DNA of 64,000 bases from Rhodospirillaceae bacterium (GCA_947467145.1 CANIGJ010000001.1:1-64000); one strand, 5' to 3'; counted from the first letter of the stretch, positions 52,364-62,168 are shown. Program-made: numbers and translations. The notes: generated from the sequence alone by a model not told the origin.

Positions 52364-53323
52364 TTAGGCGAATCGGGGAAACAGTTTGAGCGCGTTGCCC
52401 GACATGATCTGGGCGCGCGTGGCGGCATCGAAGCCGGGCAACGCATCGAGCCCATCGAGCGTGTCCTGCACCACATTGTCGATATCGATGGCCTGCGGAT
52501 AATCCGTGCCGAACATCACGCGGTCCTTGGACGCGACCTGGAAAAACGCTTGAAGCGTCGCCGGATCGGTCGCCTGCGCCATGTCGAAATACAGATTGTT
52601 GAGATAGGTGGCGACGCCCTTGGGCACGTTGTGCTTGAAGGCGCGCATGGTGTCGAACTTCGACAGCCGATACAGGATCGAGGTCATGATCCCGCCGGCA
52701 TGCGGGATGATCCAGCGGATGTTGGGGAATTTCTCCAACGTGCCGGTCGCCAGCAGATTGGCGACGACCCGGCCCGAGGCCGCCACCAGTTCCACGAAGC
52801 CGCTCGGGAAATGATAGATCGCGCGGCCGGCCTGCATCGGGCGGACGGGATGGACGAAGACGACGGCGTTGCGTTTATCGAGCTCGGCATAGAACTCGTT
52901 CCAGTCCGGATCGCCGATATAGATATCGTCGTAGTGCGAGACGAGACCGAGCCCGTCGAGTTTCAAAACATCGAAGATATATTCGACCTCGCGCGCGGCC
53001 TGCGTGGCATCGGGCAGCGAGACCATGCCGAGTGCGCCGAAGCGCCGGGCTTTGTCGCCGATCAGGCGAGCAAAGCCGTCATTGCAGGTCGCCACCAGTT
53101 TCTTGGTGAAGGCGATATCGCCAAAATAGGTGCCGGGCGAGGCGATGGACATGATAGCGGCGTCGATCCCGGCCTTCGCCATCACGTCGTCGGTCTTGGC
53201 GGGCGACCAGTCCGGCCAGGAGCGTTCGGCGCTGCCGCCGATGCCGAGGGTGGCCAAGGCGGCTTTGTATTCGTCCCGCAGATAATGCTGGTGGATGTCG
53301 ATCAAACGGCTGTTTTCCGCCAC
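52364..53323 (-). CDS. Amidohydrolase-family protein (ACMSD-like), second in the region
   Basis: 319-residue metal-dependent hydrolase or decarboxylase. It opens LIDIHQHYL (HxH metal motif) and contains VFVHPVRPMQ, WIIPHAGGIM and the metal-site GTDYP near the C-terminus. These features match aminocarboxymuconate-semialdehyde decarboxylase relatives. The start is GTG 53321-53323. It differs in its N-terminus from the decarboxylase at 45153 (HQH against EEH). The neighbouring CoA ligase and hydrolases hint at a shared catabolic theme, though they are transcribed on the other strand. Confidence 0.87.
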   Translation of the reverse strand: MAENSRLIDIHQHYLRDEYKAALATLGIGGSAERSWPDWSPAKTDDVMAKAGIDAAIMSIASPGTYFGDIAFTKKLVATCNDGFARLIGDKARRFGALGMVSLPDATQAAREVEYIFDVLKLDGLGLVSHYDDIYIGDPDWNEFYAELDKRNAVVFVHPVRPMQAGRAIYHFPSGFVELVAASGRVVANLLATGTLEKFPNIRWIIPHAGGIMTSILYRLSKFDTMRAFKHNVPKGVATYLNNLYFDMAQATDPATLQAFFQVASKDRVMFGTDYPQAIDIDNVVQDTLDGLDALPGFDAATRAQIMSGNALKLFPRFA

Positions 53324-53465
53324 TTTCTAAGCCCCCTGGAACACGAACGAGCCGGAGTATAGAGGCGAATTTCCGCCTATGGTACGCTTTCGGCCGGGAA
53401 GATGGAGGGCCAGAAGGCCCCCGTAACGATCAGAAGCTTGGTCCGCCGACAGGAGGTCGGTGCGC

Positions 53466-54704
53466 ATGGCCGTGACTATTCCGCAATTCGATCCGCGCGT
53501 GACGGTCGTCAATACGCTGTCGGGCGGTGTCAATACATCGGATCGTGTGCTGCTCAACATGCAGGGCACGCAGCAGGCGCGCGCGGCGGCCAGCCTGCAG
53601 AAACAATTCGGCTCGCGCGTCGATGCAGCGCTGGCGCAATTCCAAGACGCCGGCAATTCCCCCATCGTCGACAGCCTGCTGCGCCAGCAATCCGATCTGG
53701 CGGGGCGCAAGGCGCGCGTCACCGAAGCGGTCACCGTCGTCAAACAGGCGCTGGCGCAGTTCGGCTATCTCAACAATCACATCACCTACTTGCGCGATCA
53801 GCTCGATCAATTGGAGAACGGCGACCTAACCGCAGCCGATGTCGCCACCAACTGGGACAACAAGCTGCGCAAGATCAACCAGCTTGCCGATGCCGGCGCC
53901 AAGATCCTCAAGGACGGCAAAAACTATTACCCGAAGAACCTGATCGATACGCAGTCGCGCTCGTCCTTCACGACGCAAACCTTGTATGCGCCGTACAATC
54001 CGCAGGGCGATACCTACGCCATCGGTGGCGTCTTCCTCGGCACCGATTATTACATCACCGAGGATGGCAACGGCGATTTCTGGAACTCCGACACCGGCTA
54101 TGCGCCCAGCGAAGAGGCCGTCGGCACCTTGTCGCAATATGCCAGTTATCCGAGTTCGCCCACCGGTGTGAACGACAGCGTCGATGCGATCACATTGGAT
54201 GCTTTCAATCGCTCGACCGGTGCAGTCACCTTCACCTTGTCCAACGCGACGCAAGTGAGCGGCACGGTGACGCGCGGCGGCCTCGGCCTACTCGACGCGT
54301 TCCTCTATGGCAATTTCGATACCAGCGTCGATCCCAACGCCATCGACAATGCGCGCGCCGATCTCGACAAGGCCGAAGCGTTGCTGCTCAACACCCAGGC
54401 GCAATATCGCGGCGACCTCACGACGCTACAATCGCGCGTCGAGCTGTTCGATACGAAGATCGAAGGCCTATCGACCGATGCGTCCAACCTGATGCGCAAT
54501 CTGCGCAGCGACAAAGAAGCGAAATTGCTGTCGGCGCAACTTGAATATCTGGTCGCGCGGTTCGACTTCGCCCTGCTGGCGGGACGCGGCAACAGCTTGA
54601 TCAAGACGCTTGTGCTGGCGCAGGACAATGCCCAGCCGAGCACCTTCGATACGGTCGCCACCGGCGAAGCGATCGCGGGGGCGCGGGTGAATGTCTTAGC
54701 CTAG
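53466..54704 (+). CDS. Cysteine-free coiled-coil protein of flagellin-like architecture
   Basis: 412-residue protein of unknown family. There is no signal peptide and no cysteine. Helical, Gln/Leu/Asp-rich sequence fills residues 30-150 and 285-385, enclosing a beta-prone Gly/Thr/Asn/Asp-rich middle (about 165-275). Flagellins, hook-associated proteins and some secreted filaments share this arrangement, but I see no flagellin terminal signature. AGGAGG (53451-53456) fixes the ATG at 53466 over GTG 53460. It overlaps the mutY end by four bases (convergent). No flagellar gene lies nearby. Confidence 0.55.
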   Translation: MAVTIPQFDPRVTVVNTLSGGVNTSDRVLLNMQGTQQARAAASLQKQFGSRVDAALAQFQDAGNSPIVDSLLRQQSDLAGRKARVTEAVTVVKQALAQFGYLNNHITYLRDQLDQLENGDLTAADVATNWDNKLRKINQLADAGAKILKDGKNYYPKNLIDTQSRSSFTTQTLYAPYNPQGDTYAIGGVFLGTDYYITEDGNGDFWNSDTGYAPSEEAVGTLSQYASYPSSPTGVNDSVDAITLDAFNRSTGAVTFTLSNATQVSGTVTRGGLGLLDAFLYGNFDTSVDPNAIDNARADLDKAEALLLNTQAQYRGDLTTLQSRVELFDTKIEGLSTDASNLMRNLRSDKEAKLLSAQLEYLVARFDFALLAGRGNSLIKTLVLAQDNAQPSTFDTVATGEAIAGARVNVLA

Positions 54705-55774
54705 GACAGATGTTTCAGCGCGTGACGCGCGACCTTTTTCATCAGGTTGGGCAGCGCGTGATCGGCGAGCTTATCGACGGACACCCACAGACCGTCTTTA
54801 CCTCTGGCGCCGCGCCCCACCAGCACCGTCAGCTCCAGATGGAAATGCGTGAAGGTGTGCTGCACGAGGCCGGGCAGTTCGGACCATTCCGCTGTCACCG
54901 GCGCATCTTTCAGCGCCGCCGCGATCGTCGGTCGTTTCTCAGCCCAATCGGTCGAGGGGAATTCCATCATGCCGCCGAGCAACCCCTTCTCGTCGCGGCG
55001 GCGCAGCAAGACTTGGCCTTTCGCATCGAGCGCCCAATAGATCACACCGCGCCGCGTCGGCTTGTCCGCTTTGGGCGCACGCTTGGGGAAATCTTCCTGG
55101 CGGCCAAGTGCGCGCGCTTCGCACACATCCATCCACGGACAGAGCGAACAGGCGGGCTTGCGCGGTGTGCAGATGGTTGCACCCAAATCCATCGCGGCTT
55201 GCGCGTAATCGCCGGCGCGGGTTGGCGGGGTGAGTGTCGCGGCCAGGGCGCGCAATTTCGGTTTCGCCGCCGGCATCGCGTCCTCGACCGCGAACAGCCG
55301 CGCGACCACCCGTTCGATATTGCCGTCGACCGGGCTGGCGAAGCGATCGAACGCGATAGCCGCTATTGCCGCAGCCGTATAGGGCCCGATGCCCGGCAAT
55401 TCGGCGAGGCCGTCTTCGGTATCGGGAAAACGCCCGCCATGCTCGCTCGCCACGGCCTTGGCGCATTTGTGCAGGTTGCGCGCCCGCGCGTAATAACCGA
55501 GCCCGGCCCAGGCGTGCAGCACTTCATCCAACTCGGCAGCGGCCAAGTCTGCCACGCGCGGCCAGCGCGCCAGGAACGCATCGAAATAGGGTTTCACCGC
55601 CGCCACGGTGGTCTGTTGCAGCATGATCTCTGACAACCAGACACGATAGGGATCGACGGCCTCGCCCGGCAACGCGCGCCACGGCAGCGCGCGCTTATGC
55701 CGGTCGTACCAGGCCAGCAGTGTTTTCGCCTGCGGTCGTGATTTGGTTTTGGTCTTAGCTTTGGTCCGGGCCAT
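54701..55774 (-). CDS. mutY: A/G-specific adenine glycosylase
   Basis: 357-residue DNA repair glycosylase that removes adenine opposite 8-oxoguanine. The HhH-GPD domain has LSEIMLQQTTV (catalytic Glu49), the hairpin LPGIGPYTAAAIAAIAFD and VDGNIERVVARLF. The iron-sulfur motif is complete (Cys-x6-Cys-x2-Cys-x5-Cys in CTPRKPACSLCPWMDVC). The NUDIX-like C-terminal domain follows. The start ATG 55774 is preferred over TTG 55792. A basic Lys-rich N-terminal extension precedes the core. Confidence 0.95.
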   Translation of the reverse strand: MARTKAKTKTKSRPQAKTLLAWYDRHKRALPWRALPGEAVDPYRVWLSEIMLQQTTVAAVKPYFDAFLARWPRVADLAAAELDEVLHAWAGLGYYARARNLHKCAKAVASEHGGRFPDTEDGLAELPGIGPYTAAAIAAIAFDRFASPVDGNIERVVARLFAVEDAMPAAKPKLRALAATLTPPTRAGDYAQAAMDLGATICTPRKPACSLCPWMDVCEARALGRQEDFPKRAPKADKPTRRGVIYWALDAKGQVLLRRRDEKGLLGGMMEFPSTDWAEKRPTIAAALKDAPVTAEWSELPGLVQHTFTHFHLELTVLVGRGARGKDGLWVSVDKLADHALPNLMKKVARHALKHLS

Positions 55775-55835
55775 AACCCACTCTATCAACAAGAATCAGA
55801 GTGAAGAAAAGCCCGCCGTGCGTTAAGCACGTGGC

Positions 55836-56765
55836 ATGACCGCACCGACGATCAGAATGGCGCCCGCCGATTGGCTGTGGATCGTCGTGCTCGCGGCGAT
55901 CTGGGGCGGCTCGTTCATCTTCATCGAACTGGCGCTGACCGGCTTCGGTCCCTTCGCGCTTGTTACCGTCCGCCTCGCCATCGGTTCCGCCTTGCTGATC
56001 CTCTGGCTGACCGCCAGCGGACGGCTCCCGCGTCTCACCCGCGAACGCTGCGCCGCCCTCGTCGTCATGGGGCTGCTCAACAATGCCATACCGTTCAGCC
56101 TGTTGACCTGGAGCCAGACCGAACTGGGCGCCGGGCTCGCCTCGATCTTCAATGCGATGACGCCGCTGTTCACCATTCTGGTCGCGCATGTCTGGACCAG
56201 CGACGATCGCATGACGCCGTCGCGCCTGGCCGCGCTGATCACCGGCTTTGCCGGCGTCATTGTGCTGATGGGCGGCGAAAGCCTGAGCGAACTCGGCAGC
56301 AATCTGTGGCCGCAAGTGATCGCTCTGTCGTCGAGCATCTTTTACGCCATCGCCGGCGTGTACGGCCGGCGCGTTGCGCGTATGGGACTGCCGCCCGATG
56401 CGGCGGCGGCCGGGCAATGTTTCGCCGCCTTTTTATGGATGCTCCCCGTCGCGTTGATTTTCGATCGGCCTTGGGAACAGCCCGCGCCCGGCTGGATCGC
56501 GTGGGGCGGGCTGATCGCGCTTGCGGTGCTGTCGACCTCCATCGGCTATCTGATCTTTTACAAAGTCCTGGCCCGCTCAGGCGCCACCAACGCGGCGCTG
56601 GTCACCTTCCTGGTGCCGGTCAGCGCGATTCTCCTGGCCACGACCTTCCTGGGCGAGCGCATGATGGCCAGCCAATGGGCCGGAATGGCGCTGATCTTCG
56701 CCGGATTGGCCGTCGCCGATGGGCGGCTTGCGAGTCTTCTGGGGCGTCCTAAACTCAGCCCATGA
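55836..56765 (+). CDS. DMT-superfamily (EamA) transporter
   Basis: 309-residue inner-membrane transporter with ten helices in two EamA repeats. The first starts LAAIWGGSFIFIELAL and the second YAIAGVYGRRVARMG. The GERMMASQWAGMALIFAG segment is typical. Such carriers export amino acids or metabolites. It overlaps the DUF721 gene by four bases (ATGA). It is divergent from mutY. Confidence 0.9.
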   Translation: MTAPTIRMAPADWLWIVVLAAIWGGSFIFIELALTGFGPFALVTVRLAIGSALLILWLTASGRLPRLTRERCAALVVMGLLNNAIPFSLLTWSQTELGAGLASIFNAMTPLFTILVAHVWTSDDRMTPSRLAALITGFAGVIVLMGGESLSELGSNLWPQVIALSSSIFYAIAGVYGRRVARMGLPPDAAAAGQCFAAFLWMLPVALIFDRPWEQPAPGWIAWGGLIALAVLSTSIGYLIFYKVLARSGATNAALVTFLVPVSAILLATTFLGERMMASQWAGMALIFAGLAVADGRLASLLGRPKLSP

Positions 56766-57241
56766 CCGCCACGATCCGCCGCCACCAGATCCGCGCCGTC
56801 GGCGCCAGCGTCGAAAAGCTGATGAAGCCGATCTTCGGCGCGCGCGGCTTCGGGGCTGCCGCCGTGGTCACCGAATGGGAAAAGATTGTCGGGCCCGTGC
56901 TGGCGCGCTCCACCGTGCCGGAACGCATCGCCTTTGCCCAAGGCGAACGCAGCGAGGGGACTCTGCATCTACGGGTCGGTTCGTCCTCCTTGGCGCTCGA
57001 ACTGCAGCATCTGGAGCCCCAGATGATCGAGCGCATCAACAGCCATTTCGGCTATCGGGCGGTGGCGCGCGTGCGCCTCGTCCAGGGGCCGGTCAAACGG
57101 GTGGAGGTGCCGAAACCGAAGCCCCGCGTCGTCATGGCGCCGGAACGCCGGGCCGTCCTCGAACGCAAGCTCGGCACGATCGACGATCCGGACCTCAAGG
57201 CGGCGCTACGCGCCCTCGGCGAGGCGATCGAACAGCGCTGA
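56762..57241 (+). CDS. DUF721/DciA-like protein
   Basis: 159-residue protein of the DUF721 (DciA) family. Known DciA proteins help load the DnaB helicase. The core reads ALLMKPIFG-type helix then AAVVTEWEKIVGPVLARSTVPERI, and LHLRVGSSSLALELQHLEPQMIERINSHFGYRAVARVRLVQGP. In alphaproteobacteria this gene commonly lies before a dsbA-like gene and smc, as here. Confidence 0.88.
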   Translation: MTATIRRHQIRAVGASVEKLMKPIFGARGFGAAAVVTEWEKIVGPVLARSTVPERIAFAQGERSEGTLHLRVGSSSLALELQHLEPQMIERINSHFGYRAVARVRLVQGPVKRVEVPKPKPRVVMAPERRAVLERKLGTIDDPDLKAALRALGEAIEQR

Positions 57242-57376
57242 CGAATTGGTCTGCCTGGTTGGTTGTCTGGTAGCCTGTGGATAAGCGCTAAGGCCTTAAA
57301 AAGGCCGCTTTTTTCGTCACTTGTAGAGTCTCCATTGGCCCCTTATGATCACCACATGTTGTGGTTCGGAGGAAGA

Positions 57377-58048
57377 ATGTCCGGAGATATTGTGTTGTTT
57401 CGCTCCGTCCGTAGAATCGCGTTGCTGGCATTGGTGTTCAGCGCCGCTACCATCGCGATTCATGGCGCGATTCCGGGCGCAATTGGCGTTGCGCGCGCCG
57501 CCGATCTGCCGCCCACCGCCGAAATCATTTCCGAGCGCACCTTGGGCGCCGCGGACGCACCGGTCACCCTGATCGAATATGCGTCGCTGACCTGCCCGCA
57601 TTGCGCGAATTTTGCCAAAGAGACCCTGCCGACGATCAAGAAAGAATACGTCGAGACCGGCAAGGTGAAGCTGATCTATCGCGATTACCCGCTCGACAAC
57701 CTCGCCATGCGGGCTGCCATCATGGCGCGTTGCGCGCCCAAGGAACGCTATTTCGGCCTGGTCGAGACCCTGTTCGCCAGCCAGGCGACGTGGATGCGCG
57801 CCCCCGATCCGTCGGCGGCGCTGCAACGCGTCGGCGCGATCGCTGGATTGTCGGCTGAGAATTACGAGGCCTGCGTCGCCAACAAGGAAATCTTCGACGG
57901 CGTCATGGCGCTTCGCGCCAAGGGCGAAGCCGACAAGCTGACGGGCACGCCGTACTTCATGCTCGACGGCAAACCGATGACCGGCGAAATCTCGGTCGCC
58001 GAATTTCGCAAAAAGCTCGACGCGGCGTTGGCCGCGAAGGGCAAGTAA
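57377..58048 (+). CDS. DsbA-family thiol:disulfide oxidoreductase
   Basis: 223-residue exported thioredoxin-fold protein. A signal or anchor helix (about residues 12-42) is followed by VTLIEYASLTCPHCANFAKETLP with the CPHC active site (Cys73/Cys76), then KLIYRDYPLDNLAMRAA. The cis-Pro segment is GTPYFMLDGKPM. It would oxidise or reshuffle disulfides in the periplasm. GGAGG lies just before the ATG at 57377; an earlier in-frame start is rejected for lack of signal features. Confidence 0.9.
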   Translation: MSGDIVLFRSVRRIALLALVFSAATIAIHGAIPGAIGVARAADLPPTAEIISERTLGAADAPVTLIEYASLTCPHCANFAKETLPTIKKEYVETGKVKLIYRDYPLDNLAMRAAIMARCAPKERYFGLVETLFASQATWMRAPDPSAALQRVGAIAGLSAENYEACVANKEIFDGVMALRAKGEADKLTGTPYFMLDGKPMTGEISVAEFRKKLDAALAAKGK

Positions 58049-58088
58049 TCCCAGTCATACGTAACGTTCAGCGCGGGGGCGCGAAACA

Positions 58089-61000
58089 GTGCAGTTCACA
58101 AAAGTCCGTCTGACCGGCTTCAAATCCTTCGTCGATCCGACCGAACTCGACATCATGCCCGGCATGACCGGCATCGTCGGGCCGAACGGCTGCGGCAAGT
58201 CCAACATCGTCGAGAGCCTGAAATGGGTGATGGGCGAAACCTCCGCCAAGCAGATGCGCGGCACGGAGATGGACGACGTTATTTTCGCGGGCACCGCCAA
58301 TCGCCCCGCGCGGAACATCGCCGAAGTGGTCCTGACGCTCGATAACTCGGACCGCACCGCGCCCGCCGCGTTCAATGAAGCCGAAGTGCTGGAGATCAGC
58401 CGCCGCATCGAACGCGAAAAAGGCTCGCATTACCGCGTCAACGGCAACGACGTTCGTGCGCGCGACGTGCATCTGCTGTTCGCCGACCAGGCGTCGGGTG
58501 CGCGTTCGACCGCGCTCGTCAGCCAGGGCCAGATCAGCAAGATCATTTCGGCCAAACCGACCGAACGGCGCATGCTGATCGAAGAAGCGGCCGGTATCGT
58601 CGGCCTGCATTCGCGCCGTCACGAGGCCGAGCTCCGCCTCAAGGCCGCAGAAGCCAATCTCGAACGCCTCAACGACGTGCTCGTCACGCTCGAAGCGCAG
58701 CTGCAATCCTTGCGCAAGCAGGCCCGTCAGGCCGCGCGTTATCGCAACCTCAACGACCATATCCGCAAAGCCGAAGCGGCGATGTTCACCCTGCTGTGGG
58801 ACAACGCGACCGCCGAGCTGACGCGCGCCGAAGAACAACTGGCCGAGATCGAAAATATCGTCACCGAATTCACCGGCTCGGCCGCGCACGCCGCGACCGA
58901 ACAGGCGAACGCGCAAATCGCGCTGCCGCCGCTGCGTGAAGACGAAGCGCGCGCCGCCGCCGCCTTGCAGCGCATGCTGATAGCACAGGAACAGCTGGAA
59001 GAAGAACGTGCGCGCATCGAATCGGCGCGTCTGGAAAGCGAACGCCGCCTGCAGCAGATCGGCGAAGACCTGCAGCGCGAAAGCGCGCTCGTCGCCGATG
59101 CCGATACCGCGCTCGAACGTTTGAGCAGCGAAGAGATCGAACTGGGCGCGGCCGCCGGCAGCGAAGAAGCCCAAATGGCGACGGCCCGCGCCAAGCTCTA
59201 TGCCGCGCGCGAGGATACCGACACCATCGAAGCGCGCTTGGCGGCAATGACCCAGCGTCTCGCCGCCGAGGATGCGCAACGCGCCGATCTCGACCGCCGC
59301 CGCAACGAACTGCGCGCCCGCGTCGAACGTCTGCGCGCCAGCGCCGCCGACGTCGACCGCCAGATTGAAGACATCCAGGCGCGCGCCGTCGATCCGACGA
59401 TTCTCGCCGAGACCGAGGAGCGTCTGCAAAGCAGCGACCGCAACGTCGAAATGGCGCGCGAAGCGGTGCAGGAAGCCGAAGCCAAGCGCGCAGATACGGC
59501 TGCCCGCGTCGAAGAGACCGGCGCACGTGCGCGCAGCACCGGCCAGGATGCCACGCGTCTCGACGCCGAGATCAAAGCGCTGGCACGTCTGCTCGAAGCC
59601 GGCGATCCGGAATTGTGGCCGTCCTTGATCGATGCGGTGAAGGTCGAACCTGGTTTCGAGAAAGCACTGGGTGCCGCACTCGGCGACGATCTCGACGCCT
59701 CGACCGACGAAGCGGCGCCGCTGCATTGGCAGCGCCTCGATTCGCCGTACGAACAGCCGAACCTGCCGTCGGGTGCCGACTCGCTGCTCGGTCATGTCAC
59801 CGCGCCCGATGCGATGAAGCGTCGCCTGTCGCAGATCGGTGTCGTGCCTGACGCCGAAACCGGCCGACGCCTCGCCGGCCAATTGCATAACGGCCAGCGC
59901 CTTGTCACCAAGGACGGCGCATTGTGGCGCTGGGACGGTTTCGTCACGGCCGCCGAAGCGCCGACCTCGGCCGCCATCCGGCTTGAGCAACGCAACCGCC
60001 TGGCCGAGCTCCGCACGCAGGTCGACGCCTTGGCCGAAGCGGCCCACGAAGCCGAAGCCGCCGACCAGGCCGCGCGCAATGCGATGCGCGAAGCCGCCGC
60101 CGCCGAACAAGGTGCGCGTCAGGAACTGCAGCGTCTCGAACGCGAATACAATCAAGCGCGCGACGCGTTGGCCGAGTTGCGCCAGAAGGGTGCGGAAAAC
60201 GATTCGCGCCTGGCTGCCCGCCGTGAAACGGCCGAGCGTATCGCCGCCGACGTCACCGAAGCCGCCACGGCTTACGAAGACGCCGAAGCCACTCGGGCTG
60301 CCATGCCCGATCCGGAACCGGGCCGCATCGAGCAGGAAGAGCTGCGCGGCAAGGTGAACGGACAACGCGGCTATCTTGTCGAAACGCAGAGCGCCTTCGA
60401 AGGCCTGACGCGTCAATTGGCCGATCGCCGCCGCCGCCTGACCGCTATTGCGGCGGAAAAAGGGTCGTGGTCCGAGCGCCGCGACGGATCCTTGCAGCGC
60501 CAGGAACAGCTCAGCGAACGCCAGATCGAGACCGAGGCCGAACTTGCCGCCATCAGCGACAAACCCGCCGAGATCGATCGCCGCAACGCCGAACTGCTCG
60601 AACGCATCGAGGTCGCGTCCACCGAACGCCAGGCCTGCGCCGACAAACTCGCCGAAGCCGAACGTTTCGCAACGGATGCCGATAAAGCGCTGCGCGAAGC
60701 CGAACATCGCTTGGCAGCCGCGCGCGAGACGCGTGTGCGTGGCGAAGCCGCTGTTGAGCAATCCAAGCAGAACGAAGCCGCGCTGACCGATCGCATCCGC
60801 GACCGCCTGCAAAGCGCGCCCGCGACCTTGCGTGAACTCGCCGGCCTCGACGAAGGCGACGCGCTACCCGATCTCGAATCGGCCGAGCGCCGCGTCGAAC
60901 GGCTGCACCGCGAACGCGAAACCATGGGTCCGGTCAATCTGCGCGCCGAAGCCGAAGCGCAGGAACTGACGGACCAGATGGAATCGCTGTCCAACGAAAA

Positions 61001-61550
61001 GGGCGATCTCACCCAGGCCATCGACAAACTGCGTCGCGGCATTTCCGAACTGAACCGCGAAGGGCGCGAACGCCTGCTCATCGCGTTCAAGGCGGTGGAT
61101 GAGCAATTCCAGAAACTATTCGTGCAACTCTTCGGCGGCGGCCGCGCCTATCTCACGCTCACCGAAGCGGAAGACCCGCTCGATGCCGGCGTCGAGATCA
61201 TGGCGAGCCCGCCCGGCAAGAAGCTGCAGGTCCTGTCGCTGCTATCGGGCGGCGAGCAGGCGCTGACCGCGCTGGCCCTGCTGTTCGCCGTGTTCATGAG
61301 CAACCCGGCCCCCATCTGCGTACTGGACGAAGTGGACGCCCCGCTCGACGAATCGAACGTCGACCGGTTCTGCTCCTTGGTCAGCGAGATGGCCCATTCG
61401 CTGTCGACCCGCTTCCTGGTCATCACCCACCATCGCATGACCATGGCGCGCGTCGACCGGCTGTTCGGCGTCACCATGGGCGAGCGCGGCGTCTCCCAGC
61501 TCGTCTCGGTCGACCTCGGTCAGGCCATGGAAATCCGCGCGACGGCCTAA
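58089..61550 (+). CDS. smc: Chromosome segregation protein SMC
   Basis: 1153-residue SMC ATPase, the normal length. Walker A is GPNGCGKSN (31-39). A long coiled coil leads to the hinge around residues 500-640, followed by the return coiled coil. The C-terminal head has the ABC signature LLSGGEQALTALALLF and Walker B PICVLDEVDAPLDE. It condenses and organises the chromosome with ScpA/ScpB, which are not in the window. The start is GTG 58089. A 914-codon antisense frame is a shadow of the biased codon use in the coiled coil. A terminator follows. Confidence 0.97.
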   Translation: MQFTKVRLTGFKSFVDPTELDIMPGMTGIVGPNGCGKSNIVESLKWVMGETSAKQMRGTEMDDVIFAGTANRPARNIAEVVLTLDNSDRTAPAAFNEAEVLEISRRIEREKGSHYRVNGNDVRARDVHLLFADQASGARSTALVSQGQISKIISAKPTERRMLIEEAAGIVGLHSRRHEAELRLKAAEANLERLNDVLVTLEAQLQSLRKQARQAARYRNLNDHIRKAEAAMFTLLWDNATAELTRAEEQLAEIENIVTEFTGSAAHAATEQANAQIALPPLREDEARAAAALQRMLIAQEQLEEERARIESARLESERRLQQIGEDLQRESALVADADTALERLSSEEIELGAAAGSEEAQMATARAKLYAAREDTDTIEARLAAMTQRLAAEDAQRADLDRRRNELRARVERLRASAADVDRQIEDIQARAVDPTILAETEERLQSSDRNVEMAREAVQEAEAKRADTAARVEETGARARSTGQDATRLDAEIKALARLLEAGDPELWPSLIDAVKVEPGFEKALGAALGDDLDASTDEAAPLHWQRLDSPYEQPNLPSGADSLLGHVTAPDAMKRRLSQIGVVPDAETGRRLAGQLHNGQRLVTKDGALWRWDGFVTAAEAPTSAAIRLEQRNRLAELRTQVDALAEAAHEAEAADQAARNAMREAAAAEQGARQELQRLEREYNQARDALAELRQKGAENDSRLAARRETAERIAADVTEAATAYEDAEATRAAMPDPEPGRIEQEELRGKVNGQRGYLVETQSAFEGLTRQLADRRRRLTAIAAEKGSWSERRDGSLQRQEQLSERQIETEAELAAISDKPAEIDRRNAELLERIEVASTERQACADKLAEAERFATDADKALREAEHRLAAARETRVRGEAAVEQSKQNEAALTDRIRDRLQSAPATLRELAGLDEGDALPDLESAERRVERLHRERETMGPVNLRAEAEAQELTDQMESLSNEKGDLTQAIDKLRRGISELNREGRERLLIAFKAVDEQFQKLFVQLFGGGRAYLTLTEAEDPLDAGVEIMASPPGKKLQVLSLLSGGEQALTALALLFAVFMSNPAPICVLDEVDAPLDESNVDRFCSLVSEMAHSLSTRFLVITHHRMTMARVDRLFGVTMGERGVSQLVSVDLGQAMEIRATA

Positions 61551-61557
61551 ATTAGGG

Positions 61558-61588
61558 GTCTCTCATGCGCCGCATGAGAGACTCTTTT
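61558..61588 (+). terminator. Terminator after smc
   Basis: GTCTCTCATG, loop CGCCG, CATGAGAGAC, then a short T-run. It isolates smc from the atp operon. Confidence 0.88.
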
Positions 61589-61789
61589 TGCCTTGCGGCA
61601 CGCCTATCGGCTAAACGTCTCATCCCAGGCCAAAAAAACCCTTAAATTTCATGGCTTTATCCCAAGTCAGCGGCAACTTGACAGGGTGGGACGTGGCCGA
61701 TATGGTCCGCCCGATTTCGTCGGTGAAGCGCAGTTTTCCTTGGGTTTCACCGTCCGATTGGCCTCTTCGTGAAGCTGGCGGGTTCGAAT

Positions 61790-62140
61790 ATGGGCGAACC
61801 ATCGGAACCGCAGACCGGAAGGGATTTCGAACGCCGCCTGGCTCGCGCACGCGACCGGGAGCGCGCTCCGGAGGAGCGTTCGGCGCATGCCTCACCGCAG
61901 AGTGGAATGGGGCTGGCCTATCGCATCGCCACCGAATTGGTGGCCGCGGTGGGGGTCGGTGGGCTGATTGGGTACGGGATCGACCGATGGCTGGAAACCC
62001 GGCCTTGGTGCATGATCGTCTTCACCCTTCTGGGGTTTGCGGCGGGCATGTTGAATATCTTCCGGATTACCCGGGGGTATGGTTATGCGGCCGGTTATCG
62101 GGCGCAGGACGAAACGAAGAGTGGCGATAACGCTCCCTAG
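61790..62140 (+). CDS. atpI: F0F1 ATP synthase assembly protein AtpI/AtpZ
   Basis: 116-residue protein with a charged N-terminus and two membrane helices (about residues 45-70 and 78-96): MGLAYRIATELVAAVGVGGLIGYGIDRWL then WCMIVFTLLGFAAGMLNIFR. It helps assemble the c-ring or load magnesium. ATG 61790 is preferred; GTG 61769 would add seven residues. It heads the atp operon. Confidence 0.9.
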   Translation: MGEPSEPQTGRDFERRLARARDRERAPEERSAHASPQSGMGLAYRIATELVAAVGVGGLIGYGIDRWLETRPWCMIVFTLLGFAAGMLNIFRITRGYGYAAGYRAQDETKSGDNAP

Positions 62141-62168
62141 GTGGGGCGAAGATCGAGGGGGAACTTAA

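Noticed and set aside
57281..57316. A possible terminator between the DUF721 and dsbA-like genes (AAGGCC...GGCCGC then T-run).
   Set aside because: The stem has only about four clean pairs with an internal mismatch. It is not strong enough to list.
58068..60812. A 914-codon antisense reading frame across smc.
   Set aside because: It lies wholly opposite smc, whose GC-biased codons leave the antisense frame free of stops. It has no ribosome site and no recognisable domain.
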